Assembly: GCF_026151205.1 (NCBI RefSeq) | Contig: NC_087082.1 | Coordinates: forward strand, 14,789,365-14,853,364 | DNA length: 64,000 nucleotides | Direction of reading: 5' to 3' | From: Bolinopsis microptera | Taxonomy: Eukaryota > Ctenophora > Tentaculata > Lobata > Bolinopsidae | Part shown: piece by piece, positions 36,782 to 49,200 of the stretch | How the letters are laid out: each line of letters opens with the position of its first letter | Numbering within the stretch: the first letter of the stretch is position 1 | Made by a program: the position numbers and the translations under genes | The notes under the pieces: generated by a model | The model's input: only the letters and a program-made list of their open reading frames with translations | Database searches by the model: none | What the model was told of the DNA's origin: nothing

Positions 36782-36865
36782 CTAAGATATTACCGCTTTT
36801 TCAAGCTTAAGTAATCTAGGCAAGGTCAATTTTAAAGTTTTTGAATTTTGTCGAACGCTGTTTAA
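36782..36865 (-). pseudogene. 3' part of the ORF disrupted by the U6-LINE insertion
   Basis: Read on the minus strand after removal of the insertion and one target copy, the frame from 39147 upward continues here as LNSVRQNSKTLKLTL and ends at TAG (36782). The continuity across a 2.3-kb insertion is the evidence. It is probably the C-terminus of an older retroelement ORF. Confidence 0.6.
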
Positions 36866-36871
36866 GGCTAA

Positions 36872-39041
36872 ATAAATAAATATAAATAAATAAAGTCAAT
36901 TTTTACAGCACAGCAATATATATCTAAATATCAGATCCTCTGTAATCATAATGTATAAAAAAAGGAGCTTTTCTCTGTGCTGAAGGATGAATCAAGGCAG
37001 ATCATGGTTCTGTTAGCAGGCCACCCTAGTTATGGACAATAAATATTTATAAAATAATTAAATTATAATTTTAAAATTGTGTCAAGATTGAACTAAAACA
37101 TAACTCAGGGTAAAATAGACGTATTCCCTTCGTCAAATTAACTATTTACAATACTAAACTTAAACGAACTCCGGGTAAAATAAACGTAATCCCTTTGTCA
37201 AACTTGCTATTTACAATAAGTTAATAAATTAATACGGTTGAAAATTATTTCATATTCAATAACAATGTAGCATCAATATAATTGATACAAATGAGGAGCA
37301 TACATAGCAGTGAGAATTGCACATAACAGGAGGACTGGAGGTATGGAGCAATAATGATTGACAGTGCACCTTTCCACTGATGTTCCTAATTTCCTGTAAT
37401 AGCTTAATAGGCATGGAAATACTTTGATTGCAGGGGATAGATTGGATTCACTTATGTACTGAGATAACTTAACCGAAATAACATAACTGCCTAGATACAT
37501 TGGCTAGTGTTGGGTGGGATCATGAATTTATCGTAAGAGTTATCCCCTTGGTAATTCTCATCAGTTAGCACCATGTTCATAAGAGTTTCTTTGTATAACT
37601 TAGAAAATTTCTTAACGTCGTCACATTCTCTAAGGGACTTTGGTAATATGTTCCAGGCCTTAGTTCCTAGATAGTTAAACTCCTTGTGAGATCTTGATTT
37701 AGGAGTATAAAGATTGCAGTTTTCTGCCTCACGTGATCCACCAGAAATATACGAGAATTTCCGGATAAAATGCTTTGGACATGTTTCATTGATTATACGG
37801 TACATATATGAGCTAAGATGAACCTGTCGTCTCAAATGGAGAGGAAGCCATCCCATATTTTTGTATACATTAACCGACCTCTCTCTGATGTTTACATCTA
37901 GGGCTATTTTAGCAACCTTTTTGTACATGATATCTAACTCTCCTAGTCGTTTTTTATATGTTCTTGACCAGATGGTGTCTAAGTAGTCAAAATGTGGCAA
38001 CATAAGTGCATTAGCAAACATCTTCCTGAACTTAAGAGGGAGAAGTTTTTTTGATCTATACATAGCACCAATTCTTTTGGATATCTTTTTCTTAATGTTA
38101 TCAATATGTTCATTAAATGTCAATCTGCTGTCAACTATAAGTCCAAGGTACTTATGGGATTTAGTTTCACAGATTACCAAAGTAAGGTCATCACAAATTT
38201 CAACAAGGATGGCATCAAGGTTAGGCTTAGAGTCAAGGATCATTAGTTTTGTTTTTTCATTATTCAGGGATAGTTTATTAGCCTGAAGCCATCTGATAAC
38301 TAATTTCAACTCTTGTTTGATGTTACCATAGTTTCCTCTAGATATATTGTCAAAATATAATGCACCGTCATCAGCAAATAGATAAGGTTTAGAAAATAGG
38401 CATGCATTAGGCAGGTCATTGATAAAAATGCTGAATAGAATTGGTCCTAATATACTTCCTTGAGGCACTCCAGAGTTCAATGAATGTAAACTGCTTATCC
38501 TACTCCCAACTCTAGTTTGCTGTAATCTATCTGTGAGGAAGCTCCTAAACCAGCTCAATGCAGTATCTTTTATTCCATAATGCTTCAGCTTTTGAATGAG
38601 AATATCATGGTTAACAGTATCAAATGCCTTTCTGATGTCCAGGAAGATAATTGCAGGATGCTTGGCACTGTTCTTAGCAGTAAATATACGATCAAACAGA
38701 TCTAACATGAGATAAGTTGTAGAGTGATCTTTACGGAAACCATATTGATGCTCTGAAAGTATTCCCTTTTCATCAAGATATTGAGTCAGTTGGGAGTTCA
38801 CACAAAATTCGATGCACTTTCCAAGAATCGGTAAAATTGAGATTGGTCGATAATTACTAGGATTCTCAGTATCACCATCCTTATGGATTGGGGTGACTTT
38901 TGCAACCTTGCAGCTGTTTGGCATGATGCCACTGGATAAACTCAAATTTACAAGATGTGTTAATGGAGCAATAAATGCAGGTAAAATTTGTCTAAACACT
39001 CTCAATGGTATATGATCATTAGTGGATTTGCTACAAGGGAT
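36872..39041 (-). mobile_element. 5'-truncated LINE, 3' part of a U6-LINE chimera
   Basis: A non-LTR reverse transcriptase frame runs 39041-37491 (517 codons) without a break. It starts IPCSKSTNDHIPLRVF directly at the U6 junction. RT motifs in order: NYRPISILPILGK, QYGFRKDHST, FLDIRKAFDTVNHDIL, GVPQGSILGPILF and the catalytic FADD. The endonuclease and 5' part are missing, as expected from incomplete reverse transcription. The 3' end is a (TTTA)n tail at 36872-36894. The duplication ggctaa flanks the combined unit (36866-36871, 39147-39152). Jockey/CR1-type affiliation is likely but not proven. Confidence 0.9.
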
Positions 39042-39090
39042 AAAATTTGGAACGCTTCACGAATTTGCGTGTCATCCTTGCGCAGGGGCC

Positions 39091-39129
<39 letters not shown>

Positions 39130-39146
39130 CACTACCGAAGTAGTAC
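39042..39146 (-). ncRNA. U6 snRNA copy, 5' part of a U6-LINE chimera
   Basis: A full-length U6 of 105 nt. It has the 5' stem-loop around cttcgg, the catatactaaaattgg segment, the ACAGAGA box, the AGC-containing catalytic region, ctgcgcaaggatgacacgc and a 3' end ccaaatttt. Stem substitutions relative to vertebrate U6 are compensated (gtacta with tagtgc). No TATA or proximal element is evident upstream. The RNA joins the LINE at its terminal U tract in the same sense. This is a retrotransposed pseudogene made by template switching, not a promoter-driven U6 gene. Confidence 0.93.
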
Positions 39147-39415
39147 GGCTAAGTTCCAGTCATTTGGATCTCCTTCCTTTTGAGTGTGAGTGATGGTGAT
39201 TCTTATGGATGATTTGAGGTGATTGGGCTTATAACAGGTGAATGTAGTTAGCATGAGATTTTGTCGTACTGTATTCCATATTGTCCCTGCTCTGTATATG
39301 TAGCTGTCTGATGGTTTAGGTGTGAGAATGAGTGTCTCTTTGCCAAGTCTGCCAGATGTTTCAAAGAGGGAGTATAGTGATATAGGGGTTCTATATATTG
39401 TTGGGGTTTAGTGGT
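39147..39415 (-). pseudogene. retroelement ORF fragment at the U6-LINE insertion site
   Basis: An open minus-strand frame encodes SLFETSGRLGKETLIL, then YIYRAGTIWNTVRQNL and stops being recognisable upstream of about 39415. The YRAGTIWN phrase resembles the C-terminal region of LINE RT proteins. It is interrupted at DWNLA by the chimera and continues at 36865. Confidence 0.6.
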
Positions 39416-39852
39416 GGTATGGAATTTGAATTTTATATAAATTTACACTATGAGGTTGGGGCATTTTGCATAGTAAATATGGTTACTACTCCTATATATC
39501 ATATTATTTGATTGGTATTCGATTTCTGATTATTTCCCTAGGAATATGATTATTATATCTCAATTTGGCTTTAGGTAGGGTGCCCCGCTAAAAGAACTGG
39601 ATTCTTCCAGGAAGCATCCCGTGTACAGAGCTTGGTCTACATATATATTAAATTATTAACCATTCATTCTGTATGTGCACGAAAATTTATTTCAATCAAT
39701 GGTTCATATGTGATTTCCTGAAAGTTCCTTAAAATGTCGTTGATTACAGTAGGTCATGGGTATGGCATCCCTTTTTCTTTTTACAACATGTCACATTATA
39801 AGAAATCTTTGATCTATGAACTGAGAATTCGAAACATAGAGTTTGAGAGATA

Positions 39853-39925
39853 CAGTAAAACCCTGATTTACCCCAAAACCCGATTTATATCCCGATTTAC
39901 CGCAGGCAATTCCTTTCCCCCGTAA
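39853..39925. mobile_element. pogo-like MITE fragment
   Basis: Left end tacagtaaaaccctgattta, with a degenerate internal repeat of the cccgattta motif. The right end is not preserved. Confidence 0.5.
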
Positions 39926-40408
39926 CTTTCAAGGTCTCCCTGAGTCATACTTGATTATTTCTTCTAGTTGTCTACAGTTTTTCCTTCAATTTCAAAGTGT
40001 TTAGAGAAGAGGGATTGTCTGGCTTTATTTACTTGTACGTGATCCCGTACAGCAGTCACTCCCTTGCAGTGTCAGTCAAAACAGTGTGATTTCATTAGCA
40101 CTGTTCAAGGTGTGCTTGAAAGCTCCTATTCGTTACTGCTTCTCGAATCACGTACCCATGTTCTCACATTACGCCTTTGCTCCTCTAAATAATAGAAATT
40201 TCCTATGACAGGGTTCTAATGGGTTTGAGAAGGGTTGATTCGAGATACAGGAGCAATATCTGATCTGATCTGAACGTGATATTCACATGTTTTGATATGG
40301 TAATGCAGAGGCAACAAGAAATTAGTTTAATTTCTAATAGTCTAATTTCTAATAGTTTTATACAATTGGTTTTTACAATAGTTTTAACAACTTCTAATAG
40401 TTAATGCA

Positions 40409-40491
40409 AACCCTGATTTACCGCAAACCCTGATTTACTGCAGGTCTTTGCTTCCCCCAAAGTCCATGGTAGATCAGGGTATTACTGTAAT
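40409..40491. mobile_element. pogo-like MITE fragment
   Basis: Two copies of aaaccctgattta precede the inverted right end gatcagggtattactgta. It is related to the elements at 6871 and 39853. Confidence 0.5.
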
Positions 40492-41107
40492 TGCGGTGTG
40501 GTAAGACATGTGAGGACAAGAATAAGATTCGCAATGTTAAGAACCACACTCATTGCTCTACGAGGGTACAGAGGGAAAAAATGGACAGCAAATATGAGAA
40601 ACCACTATCAGAAGTCTCTTATAACCTCATCCCTGCCCCTATGATGGAGTAGATGTGTATATATTTGATTTTTGATATTTCATATTATATAATATTGGTA
40701 GCAGTGGATAATTTCCGTTACCTCTGTATTGTGCTCTGCCAATTGCAACACTTGAATTAATTTATTGTAAAACCTGGTATACTGAGGTGCACATGATATA
40801 AGCCGAAATGTGTATATCGAAATTTGAACCCCTCCCCTGTATTCCAACTACATTCTTTTGTTGATGAAATTGATTTAAATCGATTACTGTAATTGAAAAC
40901 TTTTCCCAAAATTGGGACTTCCTGGAATAAACTCCGTTTAGCAATAAATATCCAAGCACATGCACATTTGCCTACTCTCATATCGTCTTAGTTCACCTTT
41001 CTCTTCCACACCCAGCTGCCACTTAAGCGTTCATACACAACTCATCTTACAACGTTCCACCATCCTACATTACACATTCTGATTCCTCCGGCATCCTCTC
41101 ATAGGAC
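40492..41107. other. intergenic region, no gene recognised
   Basis: No convincing ORF and no clear repeat boundary. Confidence 0.45.
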
Positions 41108-41112
41108 TGCCA

Positions 41113-42256
41113 CACAGTGGGGCTCGCGTAAAGGGCATGCTGACATTTGGTTTTTTTGCCCTTTTATGCCTCTGGCCACATCTTGGTGGTGTCAATTTGG
41201 ATTAAATCGTCAATTATGACTTATTTCAGTGAAATTGGACAACTTTCACTACTTTTTTGGGCAAAAAATCAATTTTTTCGAAAATTTGGCACTTTCTGTC
41301 ACACAAAAAGCATCTTTTTTGACTAGCAGTTTTAAGATTTCATCGAATTTTAAGCGGTTTCTGTCCCATTTTTCTGCTTTTTCGTATGGAAATGGTCATC
41401 AATCATGCTGATGTGATTGTTTAAGGGTATTTCAGAAAGGAGAACCATAAAAACTATGCAATATGACAAAAACATAAGAAAAATCCTATGAAATCAGAGT
41501 TGCCCCTGGATTTTCCGAGCTCAAATTGCCAGATTTTGGCTATTTTTGGCTCATATGCACTATTTTTCCATCCAAATATTGCTTATTCCAATTGAACTTT
41601 GCTGGTATTAGCATAAAATATCGAAGTGTGCACCAAAAAGCTATGAAATAAATGAAAAAATCAGTTTTTAATCTATCAATTTTCATTTTTCGCGCTATTT
41701 TGACGCCTCAGGCTCGTACCAAAAATGGGTCATAATTTTTTTTCCGAAGCGTTCCGAAGCCAAATCTTCTGGGTTCTGCTAGAAAAATTATGGGAAAACA
41801 TAGAAAACATAATGAAACCCGGGCCATATGGGGCCATTTATAACTTTACCACCCATTTGTGGTCAGCGAATGAAATTTTAAGGCCTATTTTTGAAAAATA
41901 TTCTAATTTTAGCTACCAAAAATCCAAAATTGACCGAAATCATGGTTTTTTCTTCTTAAACAGTACTAAGAATGCTTATATCCATGTTCAATCAATCAAA
42001 AGTTGAAAAACATTGAAAACAAAAGGAACCTCAGCCTGACTCAAAAATGGCAGTGAAATTGAGTTTCTGGGCATGTGCAGGCAGGTTATTTTCAGGCGCG
42101 CTTTTCAAATGGTTGTAAATTTTGACCCAACCGAGATATTGAGCTAATTTAAAAAGCATTGAATCCGGTTATTTATTCTCTATCAGAATTTACAACAATC
42201 TAAAACATTAGGAAAACTCGTTTTTAGGCTAAATGTCAGCATGGAGCCCCACTGTG
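41113..42256. mobile_element. non-autonomous TIR element with CACAGTG ends (Transib-like)
   Basis: A 1144-bp element flanked by the 5-bp duplication tgcca (41108-41112, 42257-42261). Both ends begin CACAGTGGGGCTC. A second shared block, CATGCTGACATTT, follows at once on the right but after 10 extra bases (gcgtaaaggg) on the left. CAC(A/W)RTG termini with 5-bp duplications are known for Transib and ProtoRAG transposons, relatives of RAG1. No transposase frame is visible inside. hAT-type ends were considered, but an 8-bp duplication does not fit. Confidence 0.7.
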
Positions 42257-42653
42257 TGCCATACCCCAGAGGTAGGCAAAGCATCCACATGTTATCCTCT
42301 CGTGGGCCACCCAGGCCCAGCCTCTGTTTTTTTTAAAGGGAAAAAAAGCACACCTAGAAACCTAGTTGTTTTAACACGTATAATTATGGAGCCGTCTATG
42401 TAGAGATTTTAATCATCGAGTCCACTGCTTGTAGAGGATTCATTTTCACGTTTGTTTGGGAGGAATACATATAATAACAGCTCTTTTTAACGTTAATATG
42501 TAGTAGATTATATTACATGTATCTAGAAATAGATGAAAGAATATCGTTAGCTATAATGTAAACGTTTTTTTTCGGTTCAGTGTGTGGCTTGTTGAGTGAC
42601 CCTTTTTACTAGGCCGGCTCCTTGGGGGAGCCAAAAAGTGCATGATGCGGTGT

Positions 42654-42762
42654 AGAAAAAAACCTGATATAGAGAGGTTCACATTATCCCAATTCCTAGT
42701 ATCTGAAACCTGATATAGAGAGGTTCACATTATCCCAATTCCTAGTATCTGAAACCTCTCAA
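42654..42762. repeat. 55-bp tandem duplication
   Basis: Two perfect adjacent copies of a unit containing cctgatatagagaggttcac. Confidence 0.9.
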
Positions 42763-42844
42763 ATAACCTGTCAAGCTTACATTTGAAAAATATTTTTCTT
42801 GCCTGTATTTGACTGTATTTGACTGTATTTGACAGTATTTTCTT

Positions 42845-43080
42845 ATTTTATGGTGGTTGCAAGTTCAATACCCGCTGTCTACCTAGTCGTGGGGTGAGCG
42901 TCGTCGACGTTCTGCTAAGGATCCCATAGGATTTATGCAGCCTCCCGGTCCACCCAGCCGAATGCTCGAGAAATCGTGTGTGAGGGTTAAATGGGGAGCT
43001 GTGCAATATAGTACAGCGAAAAAGCAAAAACTCAATGGATGGTTACCGTAATGGGTGCCACATGCCTAGCATGAAATATT
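42845..43080 (+). repeat. SINE-like element
   Basis: Starts near a B-box-like ggttgcaagttcaatacc and continues with a unique, GC-richer body (gcagcctcccggtccaccca) before AT-rich flanks. The A box and target duplication are not clear. It lies about 150 bp upstream of the RBM45 start codon. Confidence 0.45.
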
Positions 43081-43224
43081 TACCTACTTACTTGCACTTG
43101 TGTAGGTCTGTAGAAGCATTAGAATCGGGCGTTGCCTGCCACAGGCTATCCCGAATTTAGAAGCTTGCTTTCATCATCATTTCTTATTTTATTCTAAATC
43201 AAATATTCTTAGCTTATATAAGTC

Positions 43225-46200
43225 ATGTCAAGTGAAGAAAGAAAGACTAAGGTGGATCACGACAATCCTCCTTTTTCTAGACTGTTTGTTGTTTGCTCTA
43301 AAAACCACACTGATGACGATATTAAAGAAGCCTTTGGAAGCTATGGAAAAGTAAGTACAGAAACACAATAGTTGATCATACCTAGTACATAATATGTATT
43401 TGCCCATATCTTAACCCTACTGATAACAGAACCACTGTAATTAAATCGGCAATCCCCTAATTGTAAACATTTGATTGAGAGGGACAATGTCAAAGAAGGG
43501 GTTATCAAGATAAAACATCCATCTTGCTAGTGTGTCAAAAAACTTAGACTTAGATTAATTTTAAAACTTTTTCAGCTTCAAGATGTTTGGGTTGTGACAG
43601 ATAGAAACACCCAAGAAAGGAAAGGGATAGCTTACATCAAATTTGAGAAAGCATCGGAAGCTCACATTGCCATGGAAAAACTCCATGGAGAAACTATCGG
43701 AGGGGATTCAAAACCATTAAAGGTAAATGCGTGTGTCTTAACAAATGGCATCATTGTCATTGAGTTTTGTAATTCTTGGATTTTAGTATTGTCTATATTT
43801 TCCTGAACATTTTTTTTTGATAATTTTTTTTCAAGGCCAGCTCAAATTTAATTCCTTTGACATTCAATTTCCAGGTACTTCTGGCTGACAACAAGGGCCA
43901 AAGCCGTTCAGTGTCAGGGGAAGCAAAGCCCCGATCCCGGATATTCATCTTAGTTCCCAAGACAATGTCATCGAGCGAGGTTGAGGAAGAGTTCACCAAG
44001 TTTGGATCTGTTGACCATGTTCAAATACTCACTGATAGATCATCTGGAGAATCCAAGGTAATTTATTTAAAAAAAACATTCTGCCAACCGGGGGGGGGGG
44101 GGGGGGGGGGGTGCAGGTACTTTTTTGATGGAACATATGCTGACTTTTCGAAATTTCTGAAAATAACCACCCACCCACCTCCTTCAAGAATGGAATAACA
44201 AAAAAGTACCACGGTACTTTTCGAAATTTTCCCGAATGACCCCCCACCCCCTCCTTTTTTTTCACAAAATTCCTGTTCTACAGTTTTCCTAAACTGAAGA
44301 TGTTCTGACATCTCGATGTGACTTGTGAGCAGGGTTGCCGGCATTTTTAAGAGTCATTTTTAAGGTTTTTTCACGTCTTTTAAGGACCCTTTTGACCCAT
44401 TTTTAAGGTCCAAAACAGTTAAATTCAAGGTTTTTTAAGGTCCACAGTGCGAAAGTTCGGGCAAACGTAATGCAAATTTAAGGTTTTTAAGGTTTTCCGT
44501 TACAGAAATTGCAATCATATCTAAAGGGGGAAGGTATAATTTCAGAAAAACCCAATTAGATCTACAACAAGCTAGGTATAATTTCAGAAAAACCCAATTA
44601 GATCTACACCGAGCTAGGTATAATTTCAGAAAACCCCAATTAGATCTAAAACAAGCTAGGTATAATTTCAGAAAAACCCAATTAGATCTACAACAAGCTA
44701 GGTATAATTTCAGAAAACCCCAATTAGATCTACAACAAGCTAGGTATAATTTCAGAAAAACCCAATTAGATCTACAACAAGCTAGGTATAATTTCAGAAA
44801 AACCCAATTAGATCTACAACAAGCTAGGTATAATTTCAGAAAACCCCAATTCTAACATTTTGGTAATGAAAAAGTACCATGTACTTTTATAATCATGTTT
44901 TGGGGTACCCCTTATTTTTTTGGGACAAAAAAAGTACCATGATACTTTTCGAAAATTTCAAAAAACACCCACCCACCCACCCCTCGGGTACTTTTAGGGT
45001 TATGTTCCATCAAAAAAGTACCTGCACCCCCCCCCGTGCCAACACACAAATAGTTCACTGGAAACAAAAATTTTCAAACTTCGATTCTAGATTCAGTTTG
45101 ATATCTTTTACTTTTAAAGGGCTTTAAACAATTCGCTGGTTTAACAAGTATGCACTATGCAGGGTTGTGCCTATGTGAAGTTTGTGAAGCCCTCCTCAGC
45201 TTTCAGTGCTCTTGAAGATTGTGACGAGAAATACAGAGCAGTGATTGCTGAACCCCGTGTTCCTCGGGATGCAAGAACTGGTAGGAACTTCATTTCTGTA
45301 ACCATTTATGTAACGATTTATCACGTGAAGTTTACTTCTGTCGGGCTATTCAAGCTCTTCATGAACCCTATTTATTCTTCTGTTCAATTTATTTGCGATC
45401 ACTACTGTGCTCTCCAATTCAGGAGGTTTCTCAAGCGATAATTCAAGAGATAATTCCTCTTCACGTCACCTTGATCACTCTAGACGGAGCACCTACAGTA
45501 GTGCACCTTATGTTGCTCCAGCTGATCACCAAAACCAACCACAACCAGAAACAATTAGTAAGTTTACCATTTAATGTTTAATTTCGTAATTTCAAGGACA
45601 GAGTGTTAATTGCATTGACAGATGTAAGTGCAAGTGTTTCATGTTTTTGAAAGAGTTCTTCTATTCATCATCATTAAAACCTAGACCAGACCTGGAGGAT
45701 CTACCAATTATGTCAACATGGTGACAAATTGACAATATTCCGATTGTTACAGGTTTTACAGACCTGACTGATCCGGGTGCCATGCAACGACTGTACATTG
45801 TATGTCACACCAGTTTATACGAAGAACAACTGTATAGGTAACCAATCACGTGACACAAGGATTCATATCACTTGACCCGAGAAACGACTTCTCTGATGTG
45901 TTATGACAATTAAACTTAAGAAATGACAGAGCATCTAGAAGAATTGACAAGCCATCCGCTATTGAATTGATTATGTCATTGCGATTGTTGACTTGCTTAA
46001 TACAGCATACTCAAAGGAAAAATATGACTAACTTATTAATAATTTAGTGACAAAACAAATTGTCTTTCATAGGCCAGTTCTTAGATTTATAGTGACAACC
46101 AAATTTTGGAAAACTATTTCATAATTCTCAGATGCTAATAAAGTGTTCTCTCTTCCAGTTTGTTTGACCTAATTCCTGGATTGGAATCATTCGAGCTAAA

Positions 46201-49200
46201 GCACTACCGAGGAAGCACAGAATCGCGGGGGTTCGCATACGCAGGTTACCGAACAATTGAGTTAGCGTGTTACGCTAAGCGCAAGTTGGACGGGTTAGAG
46301 TATCCGCCAGGACACAAGCTGATTGTGAAGTACGCTGAGGACCGACCAGCTGGAGCGGGAGGAAACAGAGAGCGACAGGTAACGGAGGGGGATGTAGTAA
46401 CGGGGGGCGGGGGGCAGTAACGGACTAATTAGTAGGGCTGGCAGTATTACATGATACTCTGTGTCCACCAATTCTCATCATGTCGCTATTGTATTTCAAG
46501 TTACCTTGCCTATATTTACATGAACAAACGACCAGTTTTCGAGCTATGAATCATAGAATTTCATTGAATTTGAAACAATTCTCCACACTGACTCTTTAAA
46601 TCATTACCAGGGAAGTTCAGGAATGAGAATGGACACGGATGCATGGAACTCCGCAAACGCAGTGCAGCGCAATGTGAGCATGATGGCACCCCGCTACTCA
46701 GTACCCCCCACTATGCCTGCTCAACAAGTTCCCACCAACAGAGGAAACGGTTTGTACTTTGTTACCTCCATTATTTAAATATTACTTACGAGTGCAAAGA
46801 AATTCTTATACGATTCAAAGTAGAAAGGAATATGAAGATGAATTTTCAGTGTCCAGTAAAATCTTGATTGCCCAAGTTTTTCGCCCAAGTTAGTTAAATG
46901 TCAACCTGCAGTTTTATTAACCCCCTCGCTCCTCAGAGTGTCCCTACACAGACACATCTCTACCAAACCCTCTCCCAATGGCAGCTCCAGGAACTGCCTG
47001 CAGAGCTAAACTCTTCCTAGTAGCCACACCCACTATACCTGACGAGATAGCTCTTAAAGACGTTTTCTGTCGCTTTGCTTCTCTCATCGAAATTAAGCTC
47101 ATTCCGGTGGGTTACTGCTAACAAAATAGTTTAGTTTTTGTTCATTCTGACTGTCGAGATGTTTGGGAAATGTCGAACTTGTCAAATGTATATTGTATGC
47201 AATTAATACAAATGTATAATATAATGGTAATACAATTATATACGCTAATCTAACTGCGTATAATGCGATTACACTATTAATTGCACGAGGCGCAGCCGAG
47301 TGGAAATGGATACAATAATCGCACGAGGCGAAGCCGAGTTCGATTATTGCAGTTATTTCACGAGGCGCAGCCGAGTGCAATAACTGGTGTAATCGTATTA
47401 TACATGCAGTTAGATTCGCGTATAACTCCACGCCTCTGATGTTATAACCAGTGTAATTAGTTTATAATCGCACCGACTTTGTTGTTATACAGGGTGGGCC
47501 TCAAAAGTCTACCCATCCTTATCTCTTAAAATTGTAACAGCTCGCTGAGATCTCACTAATTATTTTATTTCAGAATGGAAAAGCGCCATAACTTACGTTC
47601 TGATTATTATTTTTGATTCAAATTTTTAGAGAATGTTAATCATAATTAGACACAACTTCGTGCTAAGTTTTGTGTGAGTCTGAGCTTGTCTGACAAAGTA
47701 AGCTCCTGAGTGTGCTAGCTTTAATTTCTCACCCAGAACTGTTTACATTGGTTAAGGGGGGGGGGGGGGCCAATGGGTATTTTTTGTGAAACTTGATTTC
47801 GAGATAGCAGTTGACCAACAAACTAGGACCAGTGACCGAACTTTTGAGGGGGTCCCGGACCCCAACCGCCAAACGGTGCGCGCAGGGCAGCCACGCCCAT
47901 ATTTGGTCCAAATTAGGCCCAATTTAGCCAAATACCCTGTACATGCCCCAAACCCAGGTTTATGGTGCTCTACTTGTAGCTAGTGGTCTCCTGAACTCGT
48001 ATATGAAATTTCATCAAGATTGGACAAAAAATGACTGAGTTATGAGCCAAAAACCATATGCCCATATTTGGGCATACGCACCAAATTTGGTAGATTTCGT
48101 CCCATAAATTGGTCAAATATCAATATTTTTGAATGAAACTTACTTTATATGAAAGGTAAGCCTAAACTACATATTCTCTGTAATTTATAGCTTTATATCT
48201 GTTTAAATGTGGATACTAAGGCGAAAAAACCACAAAAAATGAACTAAATTGCCCATATCTCGGTTCGCGATATTCGCGGAATTGATCTCACCAAAATTGT
48301 AACAACTCAATCAGTTTTCAAAATTTTTGCATGAAATTTTTGGAATCGACTCGAAATCGCATTTCGACCTTATTTTAAGAACGGATTTTTGATTTAGGCC
48401 TCAAAAAAAATTTGGCGGCCAAATTCCAAAATTATATTACAGAAATTCAGAATTTGGCCGCCAAATTTTTTTTGAGGCCTAAATCAAAAATCCGTTCTTA
48501 AAATAAGGTCGAAATGCGATTTCGAGTCGATTTCAAAAATTTCATGCAAAAATTTTGAAAACTGATTGAGTTGTTACAATTTTGGTGAGATCAATTCCGC
48601 GAATATCGCGAACCGAGATATGGGCAATTTAGTTCATTTTTTGTGGTTTTTTCGCCTTAGTATCCACATTTAAACAGATATAAAGCTATAACTTACAGAG
48701 AATATGTAGTTTAGGCTTACCTTTCATATAAAGTAAGTCTCATCCAAAAATATTGATATTTGACCAATTTATGGGACGAAATCTACCAAATTTGGTGCGT
48801 ATGCCCAAATATGGGCATATGGTTTTTGGCTCATAACTCAGTCATTTTTTGTCCAATCTTGATGAAATTTCATATACGAGTTCAGGAGACCACTAGCTAC
48901 AAGTAGAGCACCATAAACCTGGGTTTTGGGCATGTTCAGGGTATTTGGCTAAATTGGGCCTAATTTGGACCAAATATGGGCGTGGCTGCCCTGCGCGCAC
49001 CGTTTGGCGGTTGGGGTCCGGGACCCCCTCAAAAGTTCGGTCACTGGTCCTAGTTTGTTGGTCAACTACTATCTCGAAATCAAGTTTCACAAAAAAATAC
49101 CCATTGACCCCCCCCCTTAATAGAAACCACCAAAAAAAATCCTGGGTAAAAAAATTAAAAAACCACCGATTTATTTATGTTTTACCAATTCTATTCACCA

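Noticed and set aside
37491..39005. Host gene for an RT-like protein
   Set aside because: Has all LINE RT motifs, a 5' truncation and a TTTA tail; further degraded copies lie at 23584 and 33787.
39042..39146. Functional U6 snRNA gene
   Set aside because: No TATA or proximal element upstream; boundary coincides with the target duplication of the LINE chimera.
44527..44855. CRISPR-like array
   Set aside because: Copies are contiguous 42-bp repeats without variable spacers; it is a minisatellite in an animal intron.
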